Assembly: GCF_002252705.1 (NCBI RefSeq)
Contig: NZ_NQLA01000001.1
Span: forward strand, 62,001-126,000
From: Vulcanococcus limneticus LL
Lineage (GTDB): Bacteria; Cyanobacteriota; Cyanobacteriia; PCC-6307; Cyanobiaceae
DNA length: 64,000 bases
Reading direction: 5' to 3'
In this document: positions 1-9,264 of the stretch, one piece after another
How positions within the stretch are numbered: the first letter of the stretch is position 1
Layout of the letters: the number at the start of each line of letters is the position of its first letter
Position numbers and translations under genes: made by a program
Notes under the pieces: generated by a model
What the model was told of the DNA's origin: nothing
The model's input: the letters and a program-made list of their open reading frames with translations, nothing else
The model's database searches: none

Positions 1-5
1 AGTTC

Positions 6-959
6 ATGGCCAAGGGCGAAACCGGCAAGCTGCCCAAGCTGCTGCATCACCTCTGGCATGACCGGATCAACATGGAGTTTGCCGAGGCCTGCATGCAGGC
101 CATGCTCTGGCACCAGAACATGGGCGGTCGCTTCAATGATTACCTAGCCAGCGACGCCTACCGGGCCAATGCCGACCGGGCCATCAAGGCCTATTTCCGC
201 GGCAACCCCTTGATGTTGGGGCTCTACCGCCTGTTCCCTGAGATGTTCATGGAGCAGGTGAAGCAGATGAGCTACTACGCCAACCTGGGCCTGTTCTGGG
301 AGGTGATGGCGCCCGTTTTCTTTGAGATGAGCGATATCTACGATGAGGGTGGCTTCAAGGGTGTGCCCGATGCCATGGACTTCCTGGTGAATGGCATCTT
401 CGCCGTTGCTGGACGACCGATCTATCACCACGTCTACATCAATGGTGAATGCATCGAGATCATTCCCAAGAGTGAGGGCTTCACCTGGCTCTATGAAGCG
501 GCTCTGCCCTATGTGGAAGCCGTGTTCTATCGCACAGCTCCCTTCCGCGGCACCAAGAGCTACAACGCCCAGGCCTATCAGGTGCCTGCCGAGCAGGCCG
601 ACTTCCATTACGGCATCCTCTACGCCGATGTGTTCCCTGTGGGCTCTGCCGGCATCCCGCCCACCCTGCTGATGCAGGACATGCTCCATTTCCTGCCGCC
701 CTATCTTGTGGATCTCTACAAGAATCACAAGCGCGGGGAGGCGGATCAGTTGATCCAGCTGGGTATTACCTTCCAGCGCTCGATGTACAACGTGACGTCG
801 GCAGTGATCCAGGCCCTGCGCGGTGCCCTTCTGTATCCACTCGACGACACCGATCCCGAGCACCTGCTGGCCAACCGGCGCTTCTTCGAGGCCCAGATGG
901 ATCGTTTCCTGCGGCCGGAGGCCCGTCTGCCCCAGGTCCAGACCCAGGACTACCGCTGA
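6..959 (+). CDS. cupA: CO2 hydration protein CupA/ChpY (5'-truncated by window edge)
   Basis: This is the specific subunit of the low-CO2-inducible NDH-1 complex that converts CO2 to bicarbonate on the thylakoid membrane. The 317 visible residues match the ChpX/ChpY family in composition and in stretches such as GFTWLYEAALPYVEAVFYRT and the C-terminal NRRFFEAQMDRFLRP. The family is usually longer (roughly 370-440 aa), and the reading frame is open to the first base of the window, so the ATG at position 6 is probably internal and the true start lies upstream. It is followed 22 bp later by a FAS1-domain gene (CupS). That pairing is the reason for choosing CupA/ChpY over the constitutive CupB/ChpX. 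The ndhF3 and ndhD3 genes would be expected just outside the window; this is inference. Confidence 0.85.
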   Translation: MAKGETGKLPKLLHHLWHDRINMEFAEACMQAMLWHQNMGGRFNDYLASDAYRANADRAIKAYFRGNPLMLGLYRLFPEMFMEQVKQMSYYANLGLFWEVMAPVFFEMSDIYDEGGFKGVPDAMDFLVNGIFAVAGRPIYHHVYINGECIEIIPKSEGFTWLYEAALPYVEAVFYRTAPFRGTKSYNAQAYQVPAEQADFHYGILYADVFPVGSAGIPPTLLMQDMLHFLPPYLVDLYKNHKRGEADQLIQLGITFQRSMYNVTSAVIQALRGALLYPLDDTDPEHLLANRRFFEAQMDRFLRPEARLPQVQTQDYR

Positions 960-981
960 TTCCGCCGTTCCCTTCTATCCC

Positions 982-1383
982 ATGGCCAACATCATCGAGA
1001 CCGCCAAAGGTGCCGGTTGTTTCGGCACGCTTCTCACTGCGGTGGAGGTGGCCGGTCTCACCGGTGCCCTGGAGGGGCCTGGCCCGTTCACGGTGTTTGC
1101 CCCCGTGGACGACGCCTTTGCTGCCCTGCCACCGGGCACCGTGCAGACCCTGGTGGACAACCCTCCCCAGCTCGGTCGGATCCTCAAATTCCATGTGCTC
1201 AGCGGGGCCTACTCGCGTGAGGTGCTGGTGACCCAGCCGGAATGGGAGAGCCTGGAAGGCGCACCGGTGGCGATCCGCCGCGCCGATCCCTTCGAGGTGA
1301 AGAACGCCACCGTGGTGAGTGCCGACATCGTCTGCGACAACGGCATCGTTCACGTGATCGATCGGGTGATCCTGCCGGGTTGA
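982..1383 (+). CDS. cupS: CupS, fasciclin (FAS1) domain protein of the NDH-1 CO2-uptake complex
   Basis: A 133-aa protein made of a single FAS1 domain. The hallmark segments are visible: TVFAPVDDAFAAL near residues 36-48, the ILKFHVLSG block near residue 70, and the C-terminal NGIVHVIDRVILP. In Synechocystis the homologous CupS is a small subunit of the CupA-containing NDH-1 complex. Here the gene follows cupA with 22 bp between stop and start, so the two are presumably one transcript. ATG at 982 gives a protein that begins directly with the domain and has no signal peptide, which fits a cytoplasmic-side complex subunit. An in-frame ATG further upstream (823) lies inside cupA and was rejected. 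Confidence 0.85.
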   Translation: MANIIETAKGAGCFGTLLTAVEVAGLTGALEGPGPFTVFAPVDDAFAALPPGTVQTLVDNPPQLGRILKFHVLSGAYSREVLVTQPEWESLEGAPVAIRRADPFEVKNATVVSADIVCDNGIVHVIDRVILPG

Positions 1384-1622
1384 TTGCCGCCTTCAAGGGC
1401 TTCGGGGCTTCAGGAGTGGCTCGCCGACGTCTTCTCGTCGATCGAATAGCGGTTTATCACAAGCGACTTGTCATCCAGGGGATATGGGATTCCACGATTC
1501 CTGTATCTGCTTTCCGGGCTATACCAGTCCCCAGTCTTTGTGTGACAGCCCAGCTTGGGATGGGGCCCATGCGGATGGCTCCTCTTCAGGCTGGCCTTGT
1601 CACCCGTTCTGGATGGCTGTGA

Positions 1623-1925
1623 TGCAAGCCTCCCGTTTTCTGGGTGCCGGCCGCCACGGCCCAGACCGCTGCAGGCCTCACCTCGGCCTAGGGGAAGACC
1701 TGCAAGCTGCGGGTGGTCGAGCAGTTTGATGTGCCCATGTCCGATGTCGCGGTGAAACTTGGTGCCACCGAGCCACAGGCCATGGATGATGGCAGCATTT
1801 CACTGGCTGACATCACAAAGAGTGGCCTCAGCTTCAATTGGAAGATCAGCGGCAAGCAGGTGGCGGGTTAGTGCAATGTCAATGGCAAAGGAACAATCAC
1901 GGAGTTCAAGCAGGGCCTGAACTGA
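1623..1925 (+). pseudogene. Decayed gene for a small secreted protein
   Basis: One frame reads like the second half of a signal peptide (VPAATAQTAAGLTSA) followed by a small Cys-containing mature domain, from KTCKLRVVEQFDVPMSDVAV through SLADITKSGLSFNWKISGKQ and CNVNGKGTITEFKQGLN up to a TGA at 1923. It is interrupted by two in-frame TAG codons (1689-1691 and 1869-1871) and no start codon is evident. Codon use and the hydrophilic/hydrophobic alternation look protein-like on both sides of the stops, which is why it is called a remnant rather than noise. The family was not recognised. The rest of the 1384-1961 gap (about 1384-1622) shows nothing identifiable. Confidence 0.5.
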
Positions 1926-1961
1926 TCGGGGTTGCCGCAGGCCCGTGACAAGCCCCCACGG

Positions 1962-2558
1962 TCAGTACTGATCGACCCGCACCGGTTTCAGCTGCCAGCT
2001 CGCCTCACCGGGCACCAGCTGGTAGCTGATCTGCCGGATGCCGCCGCTGGGCTTGGCGTTGGTGTCGCCCGGCCGGTAGATGGGGAACCGCCGCGCCAGG
2101 TTCCGTTCGATCACGGCGAAGCTGTCGTGCCCCTGGTAGCCCTGGGCGGCCTTGCCGCTCAGCTCCGGCAGGTTGATCGGCGTGATCGATGTGGAGCCTC
2201 GGTTCACCGCGTAGCCCACCAGCGAGCCGTGGCTGCCGCTGCCGGCGCTGGTCACAAACACGTAGAGCTCCGGCAGGCCGTTCGCGTCGAGGTCCGCCAC
2301 CTCCACCCCGGTGACGCTCCCGAGGATCTCCTGCCGGATCGGGGCGATCGGCTTGCGGGTGCCGCTGGTTCTGATCGTGAGCTGGCGTCCTGAGCCTTCG
2401 CCCCGGCTGCTCACCGTGAAGGTGATTCCCTGCAGCGACACCCTGGTGGGCTGGCTGGGCGATTCCGCCCGCATCGGTGCGGCCCCGATCAACAGCCCTG
2501 CCGCCGCAGTGACAGCGAATCGGGAGCACTTCAGCGCCATGGGCCGGGTCATGGCCAT
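1962..2558 (-). CDS. PliI-like secreted protein (putative periplasmic lysozyme-inhibitor fold)
   Basis: About 198 aa with an N-terminal signal peptide (hydrophobic AAAGLLIGAAP, cleavage near MRA-ES) and a single domain. Segments such as VEVADLDANGLPELYVFVTS, GSGSHGSLVGYAVN, GYQGHDSFAVIE, RRFPIYRPGDTNAKPSGG and PGEASWQLKPVRV resemble the PliI-like family (periplasmic inhibitor of I-type lysozyme). The assignment rests on remembered family motifs and inhibitor activity is not demonstrated. ATG 2558 is preferred because a GGGAG-like stretch lies just upstream; ATGs at 2552 and 2540 and a TTG at 2576 are alternatives. The gene stands alone at the 3' side of the nitrate cluster, on the same strand as it. 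Confidence 0.6.
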   Translation of the reverse strand: MAMTRPMALKCSRFAVTAAAGLLIGAAPMRAESPSQPTRVSLQGITFTVSSRGEGSGRQLTIRTSGTRKPIAPIRQEILGSVTGVEVADLDANGLPELYVFVTSAGSGSHGSLVGYAVNRGSTSITPINLPELSGKAAQGYQGHDSFAVIERNLARRFPIYRPGDTNAKPSGGIRQISYQLVPGEASWQLKPVRVDQY

Positions 2559-2695
2559 CAACGGAGGCTCCCTCAACTGGAACTCTCTCCAGTGTTGTCG
2601 CCCATTGGGATGGGCGCCATGGCCGTACCCGAGCCGCAGGCCGGGGGCGGTAGGCCGTCAATCACCCCCAGCCCACGCCTGCGGTGTGCAGGCCC

Positions 2696-5518
2696 TCAGG
2701 ATCTCTTCAAGCCCAGCTGAAGCAGCCGCTGCAGCTGGCGGCTTTCCAGCTCCATCACCCGGCGGGCCAGATCCGGATCCCGGTCCAGAACCGCGTCGAA
2801 TGCATCCACGGGCAGCGCCAGCAGACGGGTTCGCTCCGCGTCCGCGACGATGGGTGAGTCGACGGTCCCATGGCTCAGCACCTCCAGCTCGTCGAGCACC
2901 TGTCCCGGCCTGAGTTCTTCCACCCAGACCCCGTCGGGCCCTTGCCGATGGATCGTGGCGGCACCCTCGATCAGCAGCAGCAGTTCACGGCACGTGTCGC
3001 CCGCGGCGGTGATCACCTCATCGCGGTGATAGCTGCGGATCTCGGCTTGCCTGGCCAGGGCCTCGAGGCTGTCGACCCAGGTGCGGCGGAAGAAGTCGCT
3101 CGTGGCGAGAAACACCCGTTTCTCCAGGTCTGGGTTGCCGGAGAGTTCTGGCGTCTGGTCGGGGTTCGCCAGCAGCCACTGGGCTGTGTTCACCGTCAGG
3201 TCGGCTCCACCGGTTGCCGCGATTTCCGCGGCCAGTGCCAGCCCCCGCTCGCGGTCCAGCCGGGTGATCAGGAACAGGGAGGAGGCCACCACGATGGCGT
3301 TGCCGTCGCGCACCAGGCCCTCCACGTGCCCAACGCTGCGGCTCAGGGGGACCGCGATGGAGCAGACGGCGGGCAGCGCACCAGGCTCCGAGAGCTGGCG
3401 GCGCACGTCGGGTGGCAGTTTTGCCGCCCAGTCGCCCTCTGCGAGCAGTTCCTGCAGGATCAGGGGCGAGGCCTGCTGGAGCGCGGCCACGAGGGGGGGC
3501 ACCGCCGGATCCGCCTGCAGGGTCACCAGGCAATCCAGGATGGTGCGCAAGGCCAGCTCCTGGCGCTGGCGCAGGTGATCGCTCAGCAGGGCCAGCACCA
3601 CCGGCGACTCCTGCAGGTTCGGCTGGTGCAGGCAGCGATAGGCGTCGATCAGTCCCGGCAGGCGCTGCAGCAGCACCTGGGCCTTCTGGGCCGCACTGGT
3701 GCTGGGGGAGAGGCCTCCGAGCACCATCGCCTCCTCCTGGGGCGAGATCGCAAACTCCCGCTGCAGGGCACGCCTGGCGACGGCGTCGTTGGTCTGCAGG
3801 GCCATCAGCCTTTCCAGGGAGCGGCGATAGCCACTGAGGCGGATCTGGTTCTCGAGGCTGCGTCGCTCGGCCGGATCGAGCAGGGCGGGATCCCCGACCC
3901 CCAGCTCCTCCAGCAGCTGCTGATGTTCGTCATCGCTGATGCCGAGTTCCCGCCGCATCTGCTGCAGCACCTCGAGGCTGCTGGCGGCATCGACATAGCC
4001 CTCCTCCAGCGCTTCGCGCACCACTCCCTTGTAGGCCTCGTGGCGCTTCTGGCGGCTGAAGCCCGGCAGAACCTTGGCCAGTACATACACCTCGTGGGTG
4101 TTCAGATCTCCCACGGAGCGCCCCTCGAGGTAATGGCTCAGATCGAGGCCCAGCTTGTCGAGCTGTTTGCGGAAGCGGCTCGACAGGCCTTCGCGGCTGT
4201 AGAGATCGGGGCTGCGCCGCCAGGCCTTCACCAGCCACAGGGTGCTGGTGGCCACGTTGGCCAGATCGAACAGGTATTGAACCCAGCCCGGCAGCAGCAG
4301 CAGGATCGGCCGGCCGCCGAACAGGAAGAACACGTTGAACACCAGCACCGTGGCCAGCACGAAGACCCGATGCCGCACCAGGGTTCTGGCCTGCTCCAGG
4401 CCCTGCCGATGGGCGTGATGGCGCCAGCGGTGCTCCAGCCAGCGCCCGACTCGCCAGCCGCCCCAGGTGAACAGGCCGAGGGTGATGGGAACCGCCACAA
4501 GCCGGGGAATGTTGATGGCCCGTCCAAACACATAGAACCCCGGACTCAGCAGCGTGCTGAGCTGATCGCTCTGGCGCGCCCAGAGGCCGGAGAAGTAGTA
4601 GTCCCAGTTGCCCGCGTAGAGGTAGTAGTAAACGAAGTAACCCACCACGAGGCCAACGTAGGCATAGCGCTCGAAGCTGAACTGGCGGGTTTCGAGTCTT
4701 GCCCAGTACATCCGCTCGGCATCGATGTCGATGCAGGGCTGCTGGCAGGCCACACAGGCACTCTGCTCCGTGCCATCCGGCCGCGTGCTGCGGCACATCG
4801 ACTGGGTGATCGGCTGCGGGCTCAGATGGGCCTTGCTGCCCAGCAGGCCCGATGGCGTGGAGTAGATGCTCTGCACCGGTGCCATTGGGCAGAAGTACTG
4901 GCACCAGGCCTTGCCGCCATAGAGCCACCCCACCAGAACCGCCGCCGCGATCGTGAGCAGCAACCAGCTGGCCAGCAGCACGCGGTCGGCATTGAAGAAC
5001 AGGATGCGCCCGCACAGGCCGATGAACAGCCAGCCGAACTGGATCTTGCCGTAGTGCTTCGCCAGCCACGAATCGGGCGGCACCTTGGCGATCTGGGTGC
5101 GGACCTGGCCTGTCTTGGCCTGCAGGCTGCGCAGTTGCCGCTGCAGGCCTAGGGCCCTGGGGATCTGGGAGAGAAACGACAGCGGACAGATGCGGCGCCA
5201 GAGCTCATGGCCGAACACCAGCAGGATGAAGATGGCCGCAGGCACCACGGCCCCCCAGAACAGGGTGGTGCCCAGGGGATAGGGCTGCTCCACCACGCAG
5301 GTTCCCTGCACGGAGACGCAGGTCTCCGGCAGACGGAACAGGCTCCAGGGGTGATCCCGTTGGGTCAGCTGGGGCGTCCAGGGGTCGTAGAGCAGGGAGC
5401 CCACGATCAGCAGCCAGCCCGTGGTGAGAAACCAGCGGATCGCGTGCATCCGCCGTTCCGGAACCGATGAAGCAACCCCCAGGGGCTGCCTGGCTTCAGC
5501 CGGCTTCGTCGTGGTCAT
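2696..5518 (-). CDS. Nitrate-cluster-linked membrane protein with Fe-S cysteine motifs and C-terminal cyclic-nucleotide-binding-like domain
   Basis: A 940-aa multidomain protein. The N-terminal ~450 residues contain several hydrophobic helices and polyferredoxin/NosR-NapH-like cysteine motifs: RRICPLSFLSQIPR, AWCQYFCPMAPVQ and a CVACQQPC cluster. The middle ~350 residues are soluble and helical, with no family recognised. The last ~145 residues look like a cNMP/CRP-type beta-roll (YHRDEVITAAGDTCRELLLLI through GQVLDELEVL and the C-terminal helix). It overlaps the 3' end of nrtD by 23 bp, so it is translationally coupled to the nitrate ABC transporter. ATG 5518 was chosen; a TTG two codons earlier is possible. 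Inferred role: a redox-active or redox/ligand-sensing accessory of nitrate uptake or assimilation. No enzymatic function can be assigned from sequence alone. Confidence 0.75.
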   Translation of the reverse strand: MTTTKPAEARQPLGVASSVPERRMHAIRWFLTTGWLLIVGSLLYDPWTPQLTQRDHPWSLFRLPETCVSVQGTCVVEQPYPLGTTLFWGAVVPAAIFILLVFGHELWRRICPLSFLSQIPRALGLQRQLRSLQAKTGQVRTQIAKVPPDSWLAKHYGKIQFGWLFIGLCGRILFFNADRVLLASWLLLTIAAAVLVGWLYGGKAWCQYFCPMAPVQSIYSTPSGLLGSKAHLSPQPITQSMCRSTRPDGTEQSACVACQQPCIDIDAERMYWARLETRQFSFERYAYVGLVVGYFVYYYLYAGNWDYYFSGLWARQSDQLSTLLSPGFYVFGRAINIPRLVAVPITLGLFTWGGWRVGRWLEHRWRHHAHRQGLEQARTLVRHRVFVLATVLVFNVFFLFGGRPILLLLPGWVQYLFDLANVATSTLWLVKAWRRSPDLYSREGLSSRFRKQLDKLGLDLSHYLEGRSVGDLNTHEVYVLAKVLPGFSRQKRHEAYKGVVREALEEGYVDAASSLEVLQQMRRELGISDDEHQQLLEELGVGDPALLDPAERRSLENQIRLSGYRRSLERLMALQTNDAVARRALQREFAISPQEEAMVLGGLSPSTSAAQKAQVLLQRLPGLIDAYRCLHQPNLQESPVVLALLSDHLRQRQELALRTILDCLVTLQADPAVPPLVAALQQASPLILQELLAEGDWAAKLPPDVRRQLSEPGALPAVCSIAVPLSRSVGHVEGLVRDGNAIVVASSLFLITRLDRERGLALAAEIAATGGADLTVNTAQWLLANPDQTPELSGNPDLEKRVFLATSDFFRRTWVDSLEALARQAEIRSYHRDEVITAAGDTCRELLLLIEGAATIHRQGPDGVWVEELRPGQVLDELEVLSHGTVDSPIVADAERTRLLALPVDAFDAVLDRDPDLARRVMELESRQLQRLLQLGLKRS

Positions 5519-6338
5519 GGGCAAAGCGGTTGTAGAGAAAGTCCAGGGCGCTGTTGCGCAGCTCGTAGTACCGCGGGTCCTCCATGATGTCCTCCCGGTT
5601 GCGGGGGCGTGGGAAGTCGATCGTCAGCACCTCGCCGATCGCCGCCGATGGTCCGTTGGTCATCATCACCAGGCGGTCGGCGAGAAACAGGGCCTCGTCG
5701 ATGTCGTGGGTGATCATCAGCACCGTGCACTTCTGGGTGTTCCAGATCTTGAGCAGCTCCTCCTGCAGCTCTTCCTTGGTGATGGCATCCAGGGCCCCGA
5801 AGGGCTCGTCGAGGATCAGCACCTCCGGCCGGATCGCCAGGGCGCGGGCGATGGCCACCCGCTGCTTCATGCCGCCGGAGAGCTGGGTGATCAGCTTCTC
5901 AGCCGCCTGGGTGAGACCCACCAGCTCCAGATGCTCCATCACGATCTCACGCTTCTCCCGCTCCGCCAGCTGGGGCTTCACGGAGTCGATCGCCAGGTGC
6001 ACGTTGTCGTAGGCACTGAGCCAGGGCAGCAGGGCATAGCCCTGGAACACCACCATGCGGTCGGGGCCCGGTCGCTGGATCGGCTGGCCCTTGAGCAGCA
6101 CGCGACCGCTGGTGGGTTTGGCAAAGCCAGACACGGTATTGAGCAGGGTGCTCTTGCCGCAGCCGGAGTGGCCGATCAGGCAGACGAATTCGCCGGCCTG
6201 TACCTCCAGATTGACGTTCTCGAGCACCGGATAGGGCCCCTTGGGGGTGGGGTAGGCCATGCCCAGCTGCTCGAAGCGCAGCAGGGGGGCTCCCGCGGCG
6301 GCGGGGCTGGAACGGTCGGACCGGAGCGTGGAGGTCAT
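5496..6338 (-). CDS. nrtD: Nitrate/nitrite ABC transporter ATP-binding subunit NrtD
   Basis: A 280-aa ABC ATPase of the nitrate/taurine/aliphatic-sulfonate class. It shows Walker A GHSGCGKST near residues 56-64, signature LSGGM near 153-157, Walker B LILDEPF near 174-180 and the following D-loop. Length and ATPase-only architecture fit NrtD, the partner of the larger NrtC. The reading frame is open upstream to 6692, but ATG 6338 begins just before the conserved domain and 67 bp after the nrtC stop, so it is preferred. The 3' end overlaps the next gene (the Fe-S/cNMP protein) by 23 bp. It acts at the cytoplasmic membrane with NrtB. Confidence 0.93.
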   Translation of the reverse strand: MTSTLRSDRSSPAAAGAPLLRFEQLGMAYPTPKGPYPVLENVNLEVQAGEFVCLIGHSGCGKSTLLNTVSGFAKPTSGRVLLKGQPIQRPGPDRMVVFQGYALLPWLSAYDNVHLAIDSVKPQLAEREKREIVMEHLELVGLTQAAEKLITQLSGGMKQRVAIARALAIRPEVLILDEPFGALDAITKEELQEELLKIWNTQKCTVLMITHDIDEALFLADRLVMMTNGPSAAIGEVLTIDFPRPRNREDIMEDPRYYELRNSALDFLYNRFAHDHDEAG

Positions 6339-6405
6339 GGCGGTGAGCGGTGGATGGACGGGGGAGGGAAACGGGTTCGGGACGCCGGTCAGGCCGGCGA
6401 CGCGA

Positions 6406-8397
6406 TCAGGTCGCCAGGATGCGGGGCACGCCGACCGGGATTTCGGCCACGCTGAAGTCCTGGTGGATGGAGAGGGTGTTGAGGTAGCTGATCGGGTCGT
6501 CGGCGTTGAAGGGCACGCCATCGAACAGCTCGATGCCGCCCCGTTGATACGACACATCGTCGAGGCCCAGCTCGCGGGCCGCCGTGCTGTAGACCCCCAC
6601 CGAGCACACGCGCTCGAGGATCTCCACGTAGTTGCGCGGGAAAGGAATCTCGCTCCAGCGGGCCAGCTGGGTGAGGATCCAGAGGTGTTCACTACGGCTG
6701 GGACGGTTCACCCCGGGGCCGAAGAAGAGGGTGTGGGCGGTGCCGTGGGGATTGTCCCGGTCGCCATCCGGCACACCGAAACGGATCAGCTCCTGCTTCA
6801 TGCCCAGGTAGCGCCGATCGCTGAGCAGCGCACTGAGTTCGTCCCAGTGGGCGGGATCGGCGCAGTAGCGGCACGCCTCAAGCAGCGCCTTGGTCAGGGC
6901 GATGTGGGTGTTGGGGTAGGCCAGGGCCCAGTCTTCGCGCACGCCGAGCACCTTGCCGGGGTGGCCGTCCCAGATCTCGATATCGCCCACGATCGGGAAG
7001 CCGTGGCCTTCCCGTTCGGCCCGGTAGTTCCAGGGCTCGCCGATGCAGTAGCCATCGATCGAGCCGTCCTTGAGGTCGGCCAGCATCTGGGCCGGCGGAA
7101 TGGTCTGCAGATGCACGTCGCGGTCGGGGTCGATCGCGTTCGAGGCCAGCCAGTAGCGCAGCAGCAGGTTGTGCATCGAGGCCGGATGCACGATGCCGAG
7201 GGTGTGCGACTCCCGATTGGTGCGCAGCAGGTAGTCGCGGTAGTCGGCCACACTGCTCACGCCCTGCTCGGCGAGCCGGCTGGCCAGGGTGATGCCGTTG
7301 CCGTTGCGGCTCAGGGTGAGGGCCGTCACGATCGGCGTTGGATCGCCGCCGTGGCCACCGGCCGTCATCCAGGTGGGCATGCCGGAGGGCATCAGCCCCG
7401 CATCGAGGGTGCGGTCGAGCAGGCCGTCGGTGATGCCGCGCCAGCTGGTTTCCCGCACCAGGTGCACCTCATCGAGGCCGTGTTTGGCGAAGAAGCCCTT
7501 GGCTTCGGCCACCGCCAGCGGCGCGCAGGCTGCCAGGGGGATGAAGCCCAGATCGAGGTTCACCTTCTCCAGGCCATGGCGGGCCAGCACCTTGTGGGGC
7601 TTGGCCTGCCACTGCTTCACCCGCTTCTGGCGGTTGAGGAAGTAGATGATCTCCGAGCGCAGGCTGTAGTAGCTCGGGTGGTGCACCACCTCCAGGCGCT
7701 GGCGCGGCCGGGGGATGTCTACCTCCAGGATGCCGCCGATCTTCGAGCCAGGCCCGTTGGTGAGCATCACGATGCGGTCCGAGAGCAGCACGGCCTCGTC
7801 CACGTCGTGGGTCACCATCACCGCGGTGAGCTCGTGCTCGTTGCAGATCTGCATCAGCTTCTCCTGCAGATTGCCCCGGGTAAGGGCATCGAGGGCCCCG
7901 AACGGCTCGTCGAGAAGCAGCAGCTTGGGCTTGATCGCCAGGGCGCGGGCGATGGCCACCCGCTGGCGCATGCCACCCGAGAGTTGCAGGGGTGGCTTGT
8001 CGGCCGCATGGGCCAGTCCCACCATGGCGATGTGCTCCTCCACCACGGCGTTGCGCTCGGCTGCGGAGAGATCCGGCATCACCTCGTCCACGGCCAGGGC
8101 GATGTTTTCGCGCACCGTGAGCCAGGGCAGCAGGGAGTAGTTCTGGAACACCACCATCTTGTCGGGCCCCGGCCGCTTCACGGTTTCCCCATCCAGGAGA
8201 ACCGTGCCGCCGGTCGGTAGATCCAGCCCGGCGATCATGTTGAGCAGGGTGCTCTTGCCGCAGCCGGAGTGGCCGATCAGGGAGATGAACTCCCCCTTGC
8301 GAATCTCGAGATCAATGCCCTTGAGGGCCAGATAATTGCCTCCCCCCTGCAGGGGGAAGTCCTTGGCAACGTCCTGAACAGCGACCAGTGTTGTCAT
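6406..8397 (-). CDS. nrtC: Nitrate/nitrite ABC transporter ATPase fused to NrtA-like domain, NrtC
   Basis: A 663-aa protein with the two-part architecture peculiar to cyanobacterial NrtC. Residues ~1-255 are an ABC ATPase (Walker A GHSGCGKST 42-50, LSGGM near 139-143, LLLLDEPFG near 159-167). Residues ~280-660 are homologous to the substrate-binding protein NrtA (NLDLGFIPLAACAPLAVAEAKGFFAKHGL, then DVHLQTIPPAQMLADLKDGSIDGYC). In the well-studied systems the C-terminal domain is the site of ammonium-promoted inhibition of uptake; that role is known for the family and inferred here. ATG 8397 is the only start before the domain. Confidence 0.95.
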   Translation of the reverse strand: MTTLVAVQDVAKDFPLQGGGNYLALKGIDLEIRKGEFISLIGHSGCGKSTLLNMIAGLDLPTGGTVLLDGETVKRPGPDKMVVFQNYSLLPWLTVRENIALAVDEVMPDLSAAERNAVVEEHIAMVGLAHAADKPPLQLSGGMRQRVAIARALAIKPKLLLLDEPFGALDALTRGNLQEKLMQICNEHELTAVMVTHDVDEAVLLSDRIVMLTNGPGSKIGGILEVDIPRPRQRLEVVHHPSYYSLRSEIIYFLNRQKRVKQWQAKPHKVLARHGLEKVNLDLGFIPLAACAPLAVAEAKGFFAKHGLDEVHLVRETSWRGITDGLLDRTLDAGLMPSGMPTWMTAGGHGGDPTPIVTALTLSRNGNGITLASRLAEQGVSSVADYRDYLLRTNRESHTLGIVHPASMHNLLLRYWLASNAIDPDRDVHLQTIPPAQMLADLKDGSIDGYCIGEPWNYRAEREGHGFPIVGDIEIWDGHPGKVLGVREDWALAYPNTHIALTKALLEACRYCADPAHWDELSALLSDRRYLGMKQELIRFGVPDGDRDNPHGTAHTLFFGPGVNRPSRSEHLWILTQLARWSEIPFPRNYVEILERVCSVGVYSTAARELGLDDVSYQRGGIELFDGVPFNADDPISYLNTLSIHQDFSVAEIPVGVPRILAT

Positions 8398-8442
8398 GGC
8401 GTGATTGGGGGGTGTGGATGGCAGGTGGGCCAGCGGGACGGC

Positions 8443-9264
8443 TCAGCGGCCGGTGGCGATGCGGGTCTGCAGCCAAGCCATCAGGCGATCGAGAATCAGG
8501 CCGATGGCGCCGATCCAGATCACGCCCAGCACGATGTCGGACACATAGCCGTTCTGGTTGGCATCCCAGATGAAGAAACCGATGCCGGGGGTGCCGGGCA
8601 TCACGATCTCGGCGGCGATGATGGCGAGCCAGGCCAGACCGATTGAGATGCGCAGGCCGGTGAAGATGTAGGGCAGGGCCGAGGGGATCAGGATCTTGGT
8701 GAAGAAGCGCTTCTTCGACATCTGCAGCACGAGAGCCACATTGCGGTAGTCCTGCGGGATCTGACGCACGCCTTCAGCCGTATTGATCAGAATCGGCCAG
8801 ATCGACGTGATGAAGATCACGAAGATCGCCGCCGGCTGGTTCTGCTGGAACATCACCAAGGCGATGGGAACCCAGGCCAGCGGTGCCACCATCCGCAGGA
8901 ACTGGAACAGCGGATCGAAGGCGCGGTTCAGGGCCTGGTTGAGCCCCACGGCGATACCGACGCCAATGCCCACTACCGCCGCCAGGGTGTAGCCCAGGGC
9001 AACGCGGCTCAGGCTGCTCAACGTGTGCCAGAACAGACCCTTGTCCAGGCCACCGCGGTCGAAGAAGGGATAGAGCAGGAGGTCACGGGTGCGCTCCTCG
9101 GTCCAGAGGCTGAGGGGGCCGGAGAGTTTGGTGAGGCCGAGGCTGGCGCTGAGCTGCCAGAACAGCAGGAAGCCGCCGATGCCGAACAGGGGGGGGAGGA
9201 TGGTTTTGCGGCTGCGCTTCCACCACTGGGCAAGGTTGAAGCCGGAGCTGGGAGCTGTGGTCAT
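8443..9264 (-). CDS. nrtB: Nitrate/nitrite ABC transporter permease NrtB
   Basis: A 273-aa integral membrane protein of the BPD-type inner-membrane permease family. It has about six hydrophobic helices and an EAA-like loop around AEGVRQIPQDYRNVALVLQM. The start at ATG 9264 yields the MTTAPSSGF N-terminus typical of NrtB; an upstream in-frame extension to 9354 has no domain content. It lies between nrtA (96 bp gap) and nrtC (45 bp gap), all transcribed leftward. Confidence 0.93.
   Translation of the reverse strand: MTTAPSSGFNLAQWWKRSRKTILPPLFGIGGFLLFWQLSASLGLTKLSGPLSLWTEERTRDLLLYPFFDRGGLDKGLFWHTLSSLSRVALGYTLAAVVGIGVGIAVGLNQALNRAFDPLFQFLRMVAPLAWVPIALVMFQQNQPAAIFVIFITSIWPILINTAEGVRQIPQDYRNVALVLQMSKKRFFTKILIPSALPYIFTGLRISIGLAWLAIIAAEIVMPGTPGIGFFIWDANQNGYVSDIVLGVIWIGAIGLILDRLMAWLQTRIATGR

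Noticed and set aside
2870-5152. A 760-codon open frame on the + strand
   Set aside because: It is the antisense of the Fe-S/cNMP protein gene. Its composition is rich in Gln, His, Gly and Arg without domain signals, as expected for a shadow frame in high-G+C DNA.
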